Positions 5,155 to 5,881 of a DNA stretch of 5,881 nucleotides are shown here, piece after piece. This DNA comes from Alphaproteobacteria bacterium. Lineage in GTDB: Bacteria > Pseudomonadota > Alphaproteobacteria > Rhodobacterales > Rhodobacteraceae. The stretch covers positions 1-5,881 of the forward strand of contig JAUHZL010000200.1 of assembly GCA_030425945.1 (NCBI GenBank), written 5' to 3'. The notes under the pieces were generated by a model. It saw nothing but the letters and a program-made list of their open reading frames with translations. It made no database searches and was not told the origin of the DNA. Both the position numbers and the translations under genes were made by a program. Within the stretch, counting starts at the first letter, position 1. The number at the start of each line of letters is the position of its first letter.

Positions 5155-5881
5155 CAGGCGCCGTCGCCCTTGGGCGGCCGGTCGGGATCGGGGGCCGCTT
5201 CGGGACGCGGGGTGGCGATCAGCGCCTCTTCCACCTCGCGCACGGCGGTCATCGCGGCCCGCAGTTCGGCCACCGTCATGCGATGCTCGATCCGGACCTG
5301 TGCCCGGCCGCCCCGGATCGCGGCCTGCGTGATGGCGACGATCAGCACCAGCACGGCGGGCAGCAGGTCGATGGCGATGGCCCCGGCCCAGCTCGGGACG
5401 AAGTTCCCGGCATAGCGGATCACGGCATCCGCGGCCGAGATCGGGGTATAGGTCGTCTCGGCGGGCGGCGGCATCGCGATGACCGCATCCGCCGCACCGC
5501 GCAGGGACTTGGCGCGCAGTTCGAGCACGTCGAGGATCGCGGTGATGGTCGAGGCCTGGTCGCTGCGCGCGCCCTCCGAGCGCCCGTCGAGATCGGGCAG
5601 CACGGCGGAGGCCACGAGGTCGTCGGCGGCGCGCGCGACCAGCGGAGCGGGCGAGAGTTGCCGCAACTCGGCGATCAGACCGGCGAGGCGCACCGACTCC
5701 TCGGAAAACGCGACCGAGCGGACCTGCACCGGCCCCTGCTCGACGGTCAGGGCGCGCATCCGGCTGAGGATGGCGTTGCCCTCGTCGAAGGCGGCCTCGA
5801 TCTGCGGGGCCTGCTGGGCGATCTGGCGTTCGAGGCTGGTCAGTTCCTCGGCCTTCTGGCGCAGCAGGCTGAACACCGCGC
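5154..5881 (-). CDS. Coiled-coil membrane protein, amino end beyond the window
   Basis: I recognise no named family with confidence. The readable part, about 242 residues, opens with a polar heptad-like helix (RQKAEELTSLERQIAQQ and onward, to about residue 43 counting from the first GTG at 5876). A soluble helical region (about 55-150) follows, then one hydrophobic segment (about 161-187, PSWAGAIAIDLLPAVLVLIV and onward), another charged helix (198-220) and a proline-rich tail. The frame stays open to the window edge, and the GTG at 5876 has no visible ribosome site. The true start, probably with further membrane helices, is therefore likely outside. The large loop between an unseen amino-terminal membrane region and the last helix would lie in the periplasm. 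Its stop overlaps the start of the ClpP-like gene (TGATG), which suggests that the two products work together in the envelope. Confidence 0.8.
   Translation of the reverse strand, partial: AVFSLLRQKAEELTSLERQIAQQAPQIEAAFDEGNAILSRMRALTVEQGPVQVRSVAFSEESVRLAGLIAELRQLSPAPLVARAADDLVASAVLPDLDGRSEGARSDQASTITAILDVLELRAKSLRGAADAVIAMPPPAETTYTPISAADAVIRYAGNFVPSWAGAIAIDLLPAVLVLIVAITQAAIRGGRAQVRIEHRMTVAELRAAMTAVREVEEALIATPRPEAAPDPDRPPKGDGA

Noticed and set aside
4327..5415. Long plus-strand frame opposite the ClpP-like and coiled-coil genes
   Set aside because: It is arginine/histidine-rich with no motif, whereas the minus-strand frames carry SPGGSV and CFSAC motifs, membrane segments and a TGATG coupling.
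1..5881. tRNA, rRNA, CRISPR array, insertion sequence or prophage
   Set aside because: No cloverleaf, repeat-spacer pattern, transposase-like protein or long terminal repeats are visible. Codon usage is even across the genes.

Overview
The window is about 70% G+C, with strongly GC-ending codons and genes packed end to end. Protein signatures point to an alphaproteobacterium, most likely of the Rhodobacterales (Rhodobacteraceae/Paracoccaceae). The clues are a riboflavin cluster ending in nusB, a RibBA-like protein with a dead GTP cyclohydrolase half, an IGHNGGP-type N-terminus, and a ClpP-like COG3904-type protein. I cannot name a genus from sequence alone.

Bases 1-277 hold no gene I can support. 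This stretch is less GC-rich than the rest and contains nested inverted repeats (140-191) that could fold as a three-way junction upstream of ribE. It does not match the FMN riboswitch consensus well enough to be called one. No ribD is visible upstream.

Bases 278-3936 form one plus-strand cluster: ribE (riboflavin synthase), a 74-residue small protein, a 189-residue IGHNGGP protein, a 116-base gap, a RibB protein with a degenerate RibA domain (RibBX type), ribH (lumazine synthase) and nusB (antitermination factor). ribE, the two unknown genes, ribH and nusB are joined by ATGA stop/start overlaps or a 3-base gap. The products carry out the last steps of riboflavin synthesis: RibB makes the four-carbon unit from ribulose 5-phosphate, RibH joins it to the pyrimidine, and RibE dismutates lumazine to riboflavin. 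GTP cyclohydrolase II and RibD must be encoded elsewhere. The two unknown proteins are inserted inside the pathway operon by tight translational coupling and are the most interesting unexplained content.

Bases 3937-4079 are a non-coding gap with strong hairpins but no T-tract. They are followed by a small two-helix membrane protein (4080-4412, plus) with a textbook Shine-Dalgarno sequence.

Bases 4387-5881 are on the minus strand and converge on that gene with a 26-base overlap. They encode a coiled-coil membrane protein, truncated by the window edge, and a membrane-anchored ClpP/crotonase-fold protein with a preserved candidate Ser/His pair. The two are translationally coupled by TGATG and look like a two-gene envelope module unrelated to riboflavin.
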